Below the pieces are notes generated by a model. That model made no database searches. It was not told where the DNA came from and worked only from the letters and a program-made list of their open reading frames with translations. Shown here piece by piece: positions 33,251 to 44,434 of a DNA stretch of 64,000 nucleotides. The position numbers and the translations under genes were made by a program. Origin of the DNA: Haliclona indistincta (taxonomy: Eukaryota > Porifera > Demospongiae > Haplosclerida > Chalinidae); contig OZ024791.1 of the NCBI GenBank assembly GCA_964017065.1, positions 6,252,547 through 6,316,546 of the forward strand, read 5' to 3'. Position 1 is the stretch's first letter. Each line of letters opens with the position of its first letter.

Positions 33251-35616
33251 TTATTCCTGCTGAAGGCAGTACGACCTTGCTGTAACACAAGACAGGGAGG
33301 TGTAATACAGTGATACAACAAGGGTGGTCACCAACTTGACAAATTCCCGCAGGCGTTGTCTCCTCCATGTGTGGTAGTGTAATATTCTCAGGTGCTTCAG
33401 CTTGCCTCTATCCATGCTACTCATCAATTCTGATGCTCTAAACAAAATGGAGTACACAGCTAGTTATTGATCTGGAGGACAAAGTGGTACCTCTTCTCAG
33501 AAGGTAGTGCAACCATAGCACAATTCGGTCGTTTCAACCAATAATCCATTCTGCCCAGCTGGTCATGAAGCTGCAGGGCACAAGACACCTTCATCACCCT
33601 ATCTGATTTCTACTGTCTCACTAATCTCTCTGTCAACCTTTCTCCTGTTCTACTGTGGGCAATGATCCATCCAACCTTGCGAGGAGTAGGGTCGTCTCCC
33701 ACCAAGTCCTAACACCATAAAGATAAAACCATAGCTAAACAGCAGCATGAAACAGCGGCATGAAAATAAAATAAAAAACAGCTAAGCTATACAAAAAGAA
33801 CTAAAGAGAAAAAACATCAGCATTGCACTCAATTTCAGCTGCATAAAAACATCCTCGTGCACATACAAAACCCGTCAAAATTTTGTTTTATGGTACAGCC
33901 ATAGCAGTAACCTACAATGTAGCTGATGGGACCCCATGAGACATTGATTTTGTTGGAGTATGGTTTAGTGAGCAGCAAGTATTGACGAAAGTGAACTGGT
34001 CGAGCATCGGCTGAGCTAGGATGAATGAAAACCCAGGATCACAACAAAACTGACAACAGTGCTCACCTCACTCCATTCATAGCTAGCAGATGAGCAATCC
34101 TGAGAAATACTAAAGGAGATAAAATTGATGGAATTAGTGCTCCTAAAAATTACAGTTACTTACCAATGCCGGCACAGTAAGCATCAAACGCAGCTTCATG
34201 AAAGCACTCTTCTTTCTCTAGAAAAGAAAAAAAAACAATACTCGTGAAAGTGAGTTACAGAGCACTGACCATATTTTGCAGTAGAGTCTGCATGACACAC
34301 ATCAGGAGTGAACAAGGCATAGTGCGCACCTTTTGGACTGAGTACAAGAAAAATTGTAAGCTTTGAGCAGTTTATATACTTACTTTCGTAAATTGTCATA
34401 AAGTTCTTGAAGATTTGAAAACTCTAGCATGTTAGTATCACCGAGTTTCTGGACAATTGTGATAATTATGATGGGAAATTTGAATTGTTTGTTACTTTTC
34501 TGAGTCCAAAGCAAAGGTTTTTTGTATCTATGATATCCGGGAACAGACTGTGAAGAGTTTCTTTGAATTTAGCATATTTTGCTGAGCAAACAGGTAAAGC
34601 AGATCATTGTAATTGAATTGGGGACATATTATATCTAACCAGGTAATGGACTATAAAACAGTTCCAACATGAAGGCTACGTCGAATAGCATATTGTGACC
34701 TAGCAACGGCTGTAATTAATAGTCAAGATAATGCTGGTGCTGGTGCTGGTTGATAATATTAACCTTTTTAGACTTGACCAGCAGTTGAAATACATAAGAA
34801 AATCCAATGAGCTCTAATCTTCTTCTAATGAAAAGATCGGTATCGTCAACAACAACTGGTAAAATGAATCACTCACTCATCCCAATCTTTGCTATTTTCT
34901 TCTTTCAAGATAGCCTCCTTCAGATGACAGTAAACTAGTGACACTACACACATTGAGCTAACCTGTTCCATGGTACAGTAAGGTATCCCGCCATAAAGCC
35001 ACTTGTTGAAGTCAAACTTGTGTTTAGTTAAGAACTCTGCATTGGATGCCTAATAAAGGAGACGAGCTGAAGTGATGAGAGGTGATTGTATAGATAGACC
35101 TGTATGCTGAATCGAGGACTGATTGATCCTTGCTCTTGCGGACAGATGTAGAAGTTGAAGGAGTGTGCAACATAGCTACCTTGATATTTGGACTGCATCA
35201 CATGTCATTACAACAACATAACCACTTACCGGTTCCCACTAGGTTCCTTCACAAATGCTGACAGGCCTAGTGTTAGTAAAAACCAGAAGATGTATATTAT
35301 ACGCTCAGCTGTAGCAGCGTAACTTACCAAACTGGCATATTGTAAAGTTCTGAGCTGTCCTGCGTAGTTTGTTGTATCGATCAGACATAGAGTCTAACAA
35401 ACTGAGAAACAATGAACTGAATAATTCGATTTAATACAAGATACCTTGGTCGTTCATTATTTGACACAGCCAACCCTGTGAACTCAGTGTCGATGGCTAA
35501 AGAAGAGAATCAAGATGATCATGTCTTGCTATAATCATACCAATGAAGACGCTCTGTTCAATGGCATTCTCCACTTGAGGCAGCACAGACAAGAAGTTGG
35601 AGCGTTCAACTTCCAT
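33251..35616 (-). CDS. PNLDC1: PARN-like exonuclease PNLDC1 (piRNA trimmer)
   Basis: A multi-exon gene with start at 35614-35616 and stop at 33251-33253. DEDD nuclease motifs are present: AIDTEFTGLA (Asp and Glu of ExoI), PLLGHNMLFDVAFM around 34650-34700 (ExoII Asp) and a HEAAFDAYCAG-like segment around 34170-34200 (ExoIII). Segments FTICQFGLSAF, FLTKHKFDFNKWLYGGIPY and FRQYLLLTKPYSNKINVSW align better with PNLDC1 than with PARN. The C-terminus has a hydrophobic stretch (LVTTLVVSLYYTSLSCV) where PNLDC1 has its mitochondrial membrane anchor. PARN lacks this. PNLDC1 trims piRNA 3' ends with TDRKH. It is head-to-head with the XRCC1-N protein, 126 bp between ATGs. PARN is the alternative call. 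Confidence 0.87.
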
Positions 35617-35742
35617 CCTTTGAACACGTGGGTGGTGCAAACAACTGACCAATGAAATCACTTGTTTGCTGATTTGGCGGGAATCAACTGGGCGTGGCCA
35701 GGCATGCTCAAGCGAGCAGGTTAGTTCGCAGGTTGTAAACTT
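35617..35742. promoter_or_regulatory. Shared promoter region, PNLDC1 and XRCC1-N/UBZ4 gene
   Basis: 126 bp between divergent ATGs. Contains GACCAATGAAA (CCAAT box) near 35646 and CACGTGGG near 35626. Role inferred from position. Confidence 0.45.
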
Positions 35743-37415
35743 ATGCCTCTTGTGCCATTGAAGAAAGTTTTGTCTGTGTCCTCAGAGGTAAGCCATTACT
35801 TGATTCTAACGATCATACTTTGTAATATTTTTGTACAGGACAGTGTTCACACGGCGTCAAGTTTGCTGTCTCCGAGTGGTTTACAATGGCTTTCCGCGGG
35901 AAACTATCGCGGAAACAAGACAGAGGTGGACCTCGAGTTGGCAAAGCTGACACGAGTAGCACGAGTGGAAATCGGTAAGCAATGATTCACACTCAACGAT
36001 CTATTCACACCATGTCGTGTTGTCAGGCAACAGCGGGTCAGCATTTGTTGAGGTGCTGGTGAAGAGTAGCCATGATGCAGAGTACATCTCCCTATTGCCT
36101 CAGTCTATAATGATGTCATCAGAGGAGAGCAGATCTGGTAGAAATCATATGAGAATAAAGGTGTTCAGCAAAGGTACAACACTGAATAGCTGGATCACAT
36201 TAGCCTATGCATTTCTCTCAGAAAAACTCAATAAATCAGCTCTTGACAAGAAGTGGTGTTTTGTGAAGGTCCGTTGCACTCAGCCATACTCGAACGGCAA
36301 ACAGTATGGATTGAAATTCATCAGATTCTTCTCAACTGATGTCACAACAGCACCTCCCTCACCATCACCATTACCTTCTTCCTCTTCTTCTCTCTTGACA
36401 ATGAGGTCACCCTCTACCCCACGTGACCACACCTCTAGGCAGCCTCTCTCCTCACCTTCATACAGAGGTAGTCCACTTACTCCCTCTCTCCCATCTCGCT
36501 CTACTAGTAAAGGAGAAGGCAGCAGGCTAGTTACCACTCCAAAGCGTCCTTGTCTTCGTGATGATGATGAGTCTGCCGATAGAACTGATGAATTCTCAGG
36601 AGTAGAGAAGCAATCTCGTCTGTTAAAGTACACTCTTACCAGAGGTGAAGCTGCTGTGGAGAACAACTCCATATTAGAGAGAATCGCTGCTGAGAAACAA
36701 GAGAAGAAGTCACAATTGATGTATGCAAGGAAGAAGCTACTACACAAAGAGCTTCCTAAGACAGCAGCTGATTCAGGTGTGGATTTTGCAGCAACTTACA
36801 GTAAAGGACAGAGTGACAGTAGTGGCAATGTTGCTGGCTTGAGAGCTGTCAGAGGATTATCTTCGATGGGTGAGTATCAGCATCTTTTGCGCATTGCAGA
36901 GATAGTTTATTCTTGCGATTATTCACAGACAACAACTGTGAGATTGGTGAAGAAGATGCAAGAAGGTTTCGAAGGAGAAGTGACGGAGCAGAAAGAGGCG
37001 AAGGTGGCTGGAAGAAGAGACGTTATCATAAGAAGCCGAAAAAGCACCAAGGCATCAGCATATTCTTTATGCCCATCGGAAAAGATAAAAGTAGCGAGGA
37101 GCATGAGGAAGATGAAGGTAGTGGCAGTGGTATAAAAGATGATCATGATTCTAGTATGAATCCATTGAAAAACATTGGTGGTTTTGACAAGGTAATACAA
37201 CATCTTAATACGTTGTCACTGTTTCTTGTCATTTGCACTGAATACAGAAAGATGATGACGATGTCATTTGTACGTCAGGTCTTCCTACATCGAGTGATGG
37301 TGAAGTGTGGGAGAGCTGTCCTGTCTGTGGTGAGAAACTGCCAGCGTATGCACTGGAGGTGCACGCCAATGCATGCGCCAACGAGGCTTACTCGCCTACG
37401 ATACTGATTGACTAA
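35743..37415 (+). CDS. XRCC1 N-terminal-domain protein with C-terminal UBZ4 zinc finger
   Basis: The N-terminal ~160 residues are an XRCC1_N domain: PLKKVLSVSSED, SVHTASSLLSPSG, VARVEIGNSGSAFVEVLV, SSEESRSGRNHMRIKVFS and KVRCTQPYSNGKQYGLKFIR align one by one with human XRCC1. A low-complexity Ser/Pro/Thr and charged region follows. The last exon has CPVCGEKLPAYALEVHANAC, spacing C-x2-C-x11-H-x3-C, identical to UBZ4 fingers (RAD18 type). No BRCT domain is seen, so this is not XRCC1 itself. XNDC1-type paralogs are the nearest known relatives, but I cannot confirm they carry the finger. XRCC1_N domains bind nicked or gapped DNA and polymerase beta; UBZ4 binds ubiquitin. Role in ubiquitin-linked single-strand break repair is inference. 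Introns around 35789-35838, 35974-36026, 36870-36928 and 37191-37248. Confidence 0.85.
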
Positions 37416-37680
37416 AGCATTCATCATTATCATCAATTTTTCGAAAATAATTCTACTGATAAAAATCTATTGTTATAAAACAGTAGTGGAAACAAATAAT
37501 GGGCTTTGGGGGGTTGATTGATCTACATTGTGTAATGATTATTTTTTTGCTTAACTCTTCTTTTTACTTGACCGAAAACTGTAAGGACAATAACGTTTAG
37601 TTTTCAAACTCCGAAGCACTCCACTTACTTGTTAGCTGAAGATTTGTTAGCTGTTATTACTTGTGATCTGAACTGTGCCT

Positions 37681-40600
37681 CTATACGGCAGTATATCCCG
37701 CCAGTGTACTTAGTGGAAGATGAAGATGTGCTAGAAGCATCACTAATGGTGAAGCATGGATCTGTGCGTAGCTGGTCACTCAATTGGTCTATCCTCTGCT
37801 CGTCTGTAAAATAAAAACAGGCCGTGAGACATTAATTTTGGTCAAAGTCGATTATGCGATCTTGTATACCAGAGTATCGTTGTAGGTCCTGGTTCAATCG
37901 ATTGCTCTTGCTACAGTCCCACAACCAGTTGTGTGGTGGGACAACAGCAGCTGCTTCTGGAGCCAGTAGTCTGGAGAGGAGTATGCTGAAAATTTTGTAC
38001 ACTCACTAATGTACTGAACGCACCTGTTAAGTACGCGTGTCTTTTTACTCTTCTAAAGTGAGAGTTAATGTTTGAATAATTATAAGCTACACATCATACA
38101 TACCTTTTTGCGTTGAGCATTGCTAATGTGAACTGTACAATAATCGGCAATGAGTATTATTTTTTCACTATTATTTTTAGTGCTCACTGTTTTGTGGTGT
38201 GTCCACTTCGTCTTCCTCTACCTCAGAGGGAGATGAGTCACTGTCGCTGCCGTCGCTGTCCTCTCCGTCTTCATCCATTACTTGATGTCGCTGGTGGACC
38301 TTTCTGAGCTGCTTACGGCTGTTGGCTTTAGGAGATTGACGTGGAAGAGAAAGAGAATGAGCCTCTTTAGTGCTAGCAATAGGGGTTGGTGGGTCTTTAG
38401 TAACAAGCACTGGTTGAGTATATTGATGCCGAGACTGCAGAGACAACATCACAATAGTTACAATGTATACGACTACCTGTATTGTTCTAGTCTATGCTTT
38501 CTTACTCATGTACCTCCAAGGGCTGATATTGTCTTTCTTTTTGTTCATTCTTCAACAGATATGCTTCTGGTCGAGACTGAGTGCTGTTAGATGAGTGTGG
38601 TTTGGATTGCTTAGGGCACACCATTTCCTTCACTCTCAATAGCGTGTGATACACTGAGTTCTGGTGATCACTTAACGTAGTGTTATTGATTACTATATGC
38701 TGCCTGTAACAGCATCCACTCTGTGACATGAAGGAAAGATGAGGCACTGAACATAATAGTACTAACCTGTTTGAGTGCCATTGGAGAGAAACTAGTCTCT
38801 GGTTGCCCACAGCAGCTGTAGCGCATTGTACTTCTCACTTTTCCAGCTGCTAGTTCGGTTGTCAGTTTAGTGGTGTCAGGATGGTAGGGACAGGTGTAGA
38901 GGTTGCTGCACTGGAAGGCCTGACCACACTTATTACACACCAGCCAGTTGATGACTCCCCATACTCTGACAGAGACAAAAATAGTCGCATTCTTCGCTAT
39001 GAGAGTCTGCTCACCTCCAATAGAGTGCTCTCCATGAAGTTCCCGTTGGTCTGAGCGACTTGAGGTACTGACTGACGTCCCATTGATCACTCCTGTGCAG
39101 GGCACAACATTGATTGCACACAAACAAACACTACTTACCTGTCATGTTTGTGTATTAGCTGTCCCCTCTTATCAACAGTGACCCTATGAATAACAGCATG
39201 TATAACAATTATTGTATCAATCACTATTTTTATGTTACCTATGAGGAAGACAGTGTAGCACAGTACTCTGCTCATTGGTCATTACTTTACCACAATGCTG
39301 ACATCTGAAATGATGAAAAGCGTAATGAAGGGTACAACACAAGTAGATTGCTGTGTCTCACTTGAACACTGTGGCGGCATTAGCAAGACATTGTGGATGG
39401 GTGTACGAGCGATTGAACAGTCTCTGGAGCATTTGCTGGTATAGCTTGCTGAAAGAGCAAAAGCAAGAAAAGAGATCACGAAAGGAAAAAGGGATTATAA
39501 GGAAAAGGGGATTATAAGCACCTTTTCAATTTGTCTTTTGGATCAGCAATATCCTCTACTTCTAGCGGTGAGTACAGTTTGGCTAGTCTGATCAAGTTTA
39601 GTTAGATAACGTTATTGGTGATTGTAAAACGTGTTGTACCTGGTCAATAGTGAGGATCCAATACAGTTCATATTGCAGGGAGAGGCTATGATTTCAGACA
39701 TGTGAGCGTGACAGTAAGCGAGACACTCTTCAACCTGCAGATAGATCAAAACATGCATTGTGCAAGTGAAATGAGTTTTCGACTTAACCCCATAGCAGTG
39801 TTAACTAGTTAGCGGTAATAACCACTGGTATCTACACTGAAGGCACACTAACCAATTTGTCCATTTTGAGAAAATCTGAGGAGATCAACACTGCTACCAC
39901 ATTACCAGGTTCTGCAGTGAGGTAAGTCACAGTGTTTACACACAAGCAATGGTTTGCTGACCAAGCCGAGGAGGAGTGAGTGGTTGGGTGAGCTTCTCTC
40001 CAGTGGGTCCTTCCATCATGCCTTGCTTGGTGTAGGTCATGAGCCACTCGAACACAGTGACATCACAGTGCACACTGATATCCACCTCCTCCCATTGTTG
40101 GCTCTCGGGAGACGACAGATAGTTACTGAAATAACGCATCTCACGCACTAGCACTTCACGAGTGCACATGAAATCTTTGTTTACTGTTGAAAAATTGTAT
40201 TATTTGCAGTCACTTGTTTATGGCACTCACTTTTCTTAGCTTCGTCATGAACATGTATAACCATCAGCGGCTCTGGTTTGCCCTTTGTGGTATCACTAGT
40301 AAAGAGAGATAGACCATAGGGTGGTGTGTGTGACAGCAAGCTATATGCCTCACTGTGATTCCGATGGTGCTTGGACTGGCTCATGACCAGCTGATACTGT
40401 ACTTGCACTACTGGGCAGTGAGCGGATGCTACTCTCACCCCTGCAGTGGTGTGAATAACAACAATAGCTAACCCACACCCACACACCTAATGTCTGCATT
40501 GCTGTTGTCTCTACCAACAGGTGAGTTACTTGTCAATTCTTGCTCAACATCTTTCCGTTGTTCAAAGCTTTTAAACCTTTCCACACTTATCCTTCTCTCT

Positions 40601-41228
40601 TCTGTCCCAAGTTCGTGACTGCTGCTATATTTTCCCTTTGTATCATTAGGGCTGGATAGATGTGTCTGGCAGAAAGAAGCGGCAAATTTTCCACCCTGCA
40701 GCCGGTATCCGCTGCCAGTTGATAATCGAGAGGTGGGTCTGGAGTCACATACACTGACTGGTCTCGGTAATGGTTCGTTTGAGTACAAAGGAGGCAGTTC
40801 TCCCTCTCCTCCTCTCATCATGTGTGGTGCACTCTCCTGAGCATGTATTAATTTGGTGTGAGTGCTGGAGGACAGGAGATATGTGTCTGCTGTATGGTGA
40901 GCACTGGAGGCTTGGCGTCGATCCTGAGCTGAGATAGGTCGACCCTTTGCTGACAACGTGGAGAGATCTCGTTGTGGAACCCTGTTGGTGGCTCTCAACT
41001 CCTCCCAGCGACGTATACACTGAACGACAGAAATACACTATTCAAGACGTGTAAAAGCTACCAGGACACGCTTGCCTGTTGTGGTGTAGTGCCCGGCACG
41101 AGTTTAGCTACGCTTTCCCAGACACGAGGGTTGTATGGTTGGAAATCCGCTGAGTTCATGAAGGTTCGCAGCATGAGATCTAAAGCCACTGCTCGCGTAG
41201 CGGTGCCATTTTTAGAAGGAAAGGCCAT
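37681..41228 (-). CDS. SANBR: SANT and BTB domain protein (SANBR/KIAA1841 homolog)
   Basis: Start at 41226-41228, stop TAG at 37681-37683. Exon 1 encodes a SANT/Myb-like domain (LMLRTFMNSADFQPYNPRVW, VAKLVPGTTPQQ). A Ser-rich linker follows (40500-40950). A BTB region then reads [64 protein letters not shown] and SEIIASPCNMNCIGSSLLTRLA, matching SANBR closely. Cys-rich zinc-binding parts come next (NAATVFKCQHCGKVM; WGVINWLVCNKCGQAFQC), then an acidic stretch (about 38200-38260) and DEQRIDQLSDQLRTD at the end. SANBR represses class-switch recombination in mouse B cells; its ancestral role is unknown, and animals without antibodies must use it otherwise. Head-to-head with ARL16, 181 bp apart. 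Confidence 0.88.
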
Positions 41229-41409
41229 CTGGTCTGTATCACAAGATGACTGCTAGCGGCACGACTAGTTCATCGCGATCATGCTGGACAAGAAGGCATG
41301 ACTTGTTGTTCAGCTGTCATGGCAATGAGCCAAGACTCATACTCAATCGATGGTATTAGTCTCGGTCCGGCCTCGAGAATGAGTTGTGCGATGAATACCT
41401 AATGAGATT

Positions 41410-41976
41410 ATGTCTGAGTGCCTTGTGGTGGGACCGTTAGGCTCAGGAAAGACTGTCCTACTGAAGAGACTAAAATGCATGTGTGAAAAGGAACAGAAGC
41501 AGAGAAAAGAAGCAAACTACAAAAGCAAACAGAGAGATGAGGAATGGACAATTCCAGTGACCCAGCCCACTACTGGCACTACACTGGTCTCTCTTAGTCA
41601 CCACAATTGCATCCTGAAGGAGTATGGCTACAGCATGGTGTCACTCTGGAGCAAGGCTGTTCAGCACACAGATGCTATCATATACATAGTGGATGCCAGC
41701 AACCCTCAACAGATATCAGCAGCAATCGTTCTCCTCATGGAACTACTAGCAGACGAGACAATGACATGCAAACCAGTATTGGTGTTTTACAACAAGACTG
41801 ACCTCCCATCAACCATGTGTGTAGCTGAGATGATGGAGGTGATGAGAATTCATGATTTAATCAGAACTAGAAAGAATTTAGTAGCACACAGTGGCTCGTG
41901 CGCTACAGGAGAGGGGGTTGACAAGGTTATGAGCTGGATTAAAGCAACACTACACTCTCAAAAAGCACGCAAATGA
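41410..41976 (+). CDS. ARL16: ADP-ribosylation factor-like GTPase ARL16
   Basis: A single-exon, 188-residue frame. The P-loop is GPLGSGKT near the N-terminus, the G4 motif is NKTD, and the region IIYIVDASNPQQISAA matches ARL16 (LLFVMDASDPTQLSAS). The switch I region TQPTTGTTLV matches TRPTVGTNL. ARL16 lacks the usual DxxGQ G3 motif; here the equivalent is EYGYSMVSLW, like ELGGCMGPIW in human ARL16. No N-terminal Gly for myristoylation. ARL16 acts at the Golgi and in export of ciliary cargo. Tail-to-tail with a SNAP29-like gene, 109 bp apart. Confidence 0.88.
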   Translation: MSECLVVGPLGSGKTVLLKRLKCMCEKEQKQRKEANYKSKQRDEEWTIPVTQPTTGTTLVSLSHHNCILKEYGYSMVSLWSKAVQHTDAIIYIVDASNPQQISAAIVLLMELLADETMTCKPVLVFYNKTDLPSTMCVAEMMEVMRIHDLIRTRKNLVAHSGSCATGEGVDKVMSWIKATLHSQKARK

Positions 41977-42085
41977 TATTATTGAATGATACAATATTGT
42001 CAGCACACAACACGATCATGTATAGAAACAATATATAAATAGACAAAGTCAGAACAGAATGCTATAGGGACTATCAATAGTGTTA

Positions 42086-42718
42086 CTAACGCAGTTCCCT
42101 TCTAATATCACCAGTGACATTCTTAAGGCTGGTGTCAGTCTTTCTCATCTTCTTATCAATTCTATCAAGCTGAGCATTAGATTCATCAAGTTGATGACCC
42201 ATCATATACGACTGTCCCTCCAGCATGCGCAGGCCTCTTTCTATCTCATCTAAGTTTCTGTCCACTATTTCGTTTCCGGTGCTCTCTGGTTGAGCCTGCG
42301 CCTGGGCTTTCCTAGGACCTCTTTTGGCGCTCCTGTCTGATGATCGCTGCTGTGGAGGCGGTGAAGGAACGCTCTTCGATTTTGGCTCCTTTGAGAATGT
42401 CGGCTTAGTGAATCGGTTGACAAAGTTACCCCATACAGACTTGACTTCCCTCATGTTCCGCCGACTCTGCTCTAAATCGACGTCCATAGTATCAAGATGA
42501 GCCTCAGTCCTATCCAGCGATTCCGCTTGCCGATCAAGCTCTTTGGTCGTTTCGTCTGCCATATCCATTGTCTCGTAGAGTATCCGAGCACAGTCTCTAG
42601 AAGAGGTTTCCATGCTACGATTAGCAACCGCCATTCTTTGGTGTACCGTCATGTCTTCTTTTCGCATTCCTCTAAGGCTGTCGGGATCGATAGAACGCCA
42701 GTCGTCTCTTCTAGCCAT
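42086..42718 (-). CDS. SNAP29-like Qbc-SNARE, copy 1
   Basis: An intronless 210-residue frame with two SNARE coiled-coil motifs: residues about 25-90 (Qb: ILYETMDMADETTKELDRQ) and about 145-210 (Qc: EIVDRNLDEIERGLRMLEGQ). They are joined by a Pro/Ser/Lys-rich linker without the palmitoylated Cys cluster of SNAP25/23. The segment MREVKSVWGNFVNRFTKP matches INSIKSVFGGLVNYFKSK of SNAP29. SNAP29 works in autophagosome and endolysosomal fusion with STX17 and VAMP8. The N-terminal NPF-type motif of vertebrate SNAP29 is absent. Paralog of the gene at 44435-45055; the linker composition differs most. Confidence 0.85.
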   Translation of the reverse strand: MARRDDWRSIDPDSLRGMRKEDMTVHQRMAVANRSMETSSRDCARILYETMDMADETTKELDRQAESLDRTEAHLDTMDVDLEQSRRNMREVKSVWGNFVNRFTKPTFSKEPKSKSVPSPPPQQRSSDRSAKRGPRKAQAQAQPESTGNEIVDRNLDEIERGLRMLEGQSYMMGHQLDESNAQLDRIDKKMRKTDTSLKNVTGDIRRELR

Positions 42719-43618
42719 TGCTGAAAGTGAATTATGCTCGTGACGCAGTGGGCGTGGTTGTCACGTGCACAATTACAATGCTAAAAATTAATTGCAAGGG
42801 TAAAGCGTAAACCGTAGACCGTAAAGCGTGGAGCACTAATGCGCTAAAATGTCATCAAGTCTTTGATCATGCTCCATTGTGTGAATAAATACCAGTGACT
42901 TGACACATTAGTGACTGCAACTTAAGATGACGCTTTACACTCAAATCTTCCTTGCAAGAAGTAATAAAACCTCTGTAGGCTTACAGTAAAGTTGTGAGAA
43001 GTGCATTGGTTTATGAGTTAGATCTACATGTAGCTGTACGATAAATGCCTAGTTGTCAAAGTTTGCGATTTATAATGTAAGCAGAAACAAGAGTTTTATC
43101 ATTTTATTTAAATAGATTTGGTCTTTCAGCAGTATTTCGAAACTGTTATCTGTCCCAGATATTTTGATTAGAATTTGTTTTTTATTTCTCTTAAACATAA
43201 ACACTAGAAAACGTTTTCAGAATGACTACTGTTGAGAACGTTGTTAGCAAGTATTCTATGTTGGACAATGAAACTATTTTTTTGGTATCTCTTCTGCCCA
43301 AAAAGTTGAGCCAGGTGTTTGCTGCAATTCACTGCCTACTAGTTTCGAGTATTATAGTGACAGATTATTCTCACTATGTACTCATGATCAGAGATGGCTT
43401 GCTCTCATAATGTACTCTGAGATCATAATGTGTACTCAGTTTTCACTATGTCCTCAGTTAAGCACTACATTCATAGATTCTGGTACATAGGTTGTGAAAA
43501 TAGACCAGAGACCAACATTTTAGTTCGTTAGTCTATATATCTATGCCTCCAGCTAATGGATAATCGAGGTATTACTGTATTACAAAAGTGCAATATAGCA
43601 ATAATAGTGCAGTATAAT

Positions 43619-43735
43619 AGGAAGTCGAGTTAGCATCTGCAAATAATCCCCAAAAAATATTTTTGGCATGTTCAATGACGTAGTTCTCCACTTGCATCAT
43701 GATCAATGCTCTTAAACCTGGATTAAGCTCTTTCT
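43619..43735 (-). pseudogene. Remnant of SNAP29-like 3' end
   Basis: The sequence AAAATATTTTTGGCATGTTCA through TGATCAATGCTCTTAAACCTGG parallels 44390-44490, the 3' end and 3' UTR of SNAP29-like copy 2 (AAATATTTTTGCATGTTCA; GATTAATGCTCTTAAGCTGG). Only the last ~20 codons plus UTR remain, with substitutions that break the frame. Confidence 0.7.
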
Positions 43736-43884
43736 GTTTATTAATTTTTGGAGAGAAAAGCTAATGTTGATGTTGCATGTAACTCAAAGGTGTACACTAA
43801 GTAAATACAGCGGTGTTTAAAACACCATCAAATTACAGAATTGCATTAAAGTAGAGTCTGATAATAGATCGCCATGTGACAGAT

Positions 43885-43955
43885 TGAAGGCAATAAGAAT
43901 GATAATGCATACAGCAATGGCTCCTCCTAGAGCGCTGTTAGAGTCTCTTTTTTAG
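43885..43955 (-). pseudogene. Remnant of GOSR1 last exon
   Basis: Reads GGCAATAAGAATGATAATGCATACAGC and on through GGCTCCTCCTAG, parallel to 45213-45290 that encodes the GOSR1 membrane anchor (SLILGGVIAVCIIILI). It sits about 150 bp from the SNAP29-like remnant, in the same order as the intact SNAP29-like 2 and GOSR1 genes. Confidence 0.7.
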
Positions 43956-44434
43956 ATCATGTACGTATATCTACCGTAGGTGTGGCTGTCATAATTTTAG
44001 CATAACACCACATAATAAAATCATTGTTACCACTGTAACATTACAAGATCTACTGGAGACAATATTGTAATAAACCTGTGTCAAGACCTTATCTCAGCTA
44101 CATTATGTAGCGAAAAAATGTTCTGATATTATTAAAAGTATTAACACAGCACACAGCTTAAAATTTATATATTTTTTCTTTATTTAACTTTACTCGTTTG
44201 CCCTGTTATTGTTTGCACCTGCTGTATTGTATTATTGTTTTTCAAGTCTTTGTTTATTGTTCTAATTTTTGTTTTGTGAATAATTAACACAGCTCACTAA
44301 TAATTATTACACGCTATAAATCAAAAACAATAAAAAAACTGTTCCTTAGTGATACATTATGATAACTAAATTTAATCCCATCATAAAAAGCCGAGTTAGT
44401 GTCTTTACGCTGTTAAAAAAATATTTTTGCATGT

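Larger units (their letters stand above)
42719..44434. other. Spacer between SNAP29-like copies with pseudogene debris
   Basis: No intact gene seen. A short degenerate tandem motif (GTAAAGCG / GTAAACCG / GTAGACCG) lies at about 42799-42830. Two diverged gene remnants lie at 43619-43950 and are described separately. The rest is AT-rich without recognisable content. Confidence 0.55.

Noticed and set aside
36280..36747. 155-codon minus-strand frame opposite the XRCC1-N gene
   Set aside because: Antisense of a confirmed coding exon; no recognisable domain.
42799..42830. Possible telomere-like repeat (GTAAAGCG / GTAAACCG)
   Set aside because: Only three or four imperfect units and not TTAGGG; too short to interpret.
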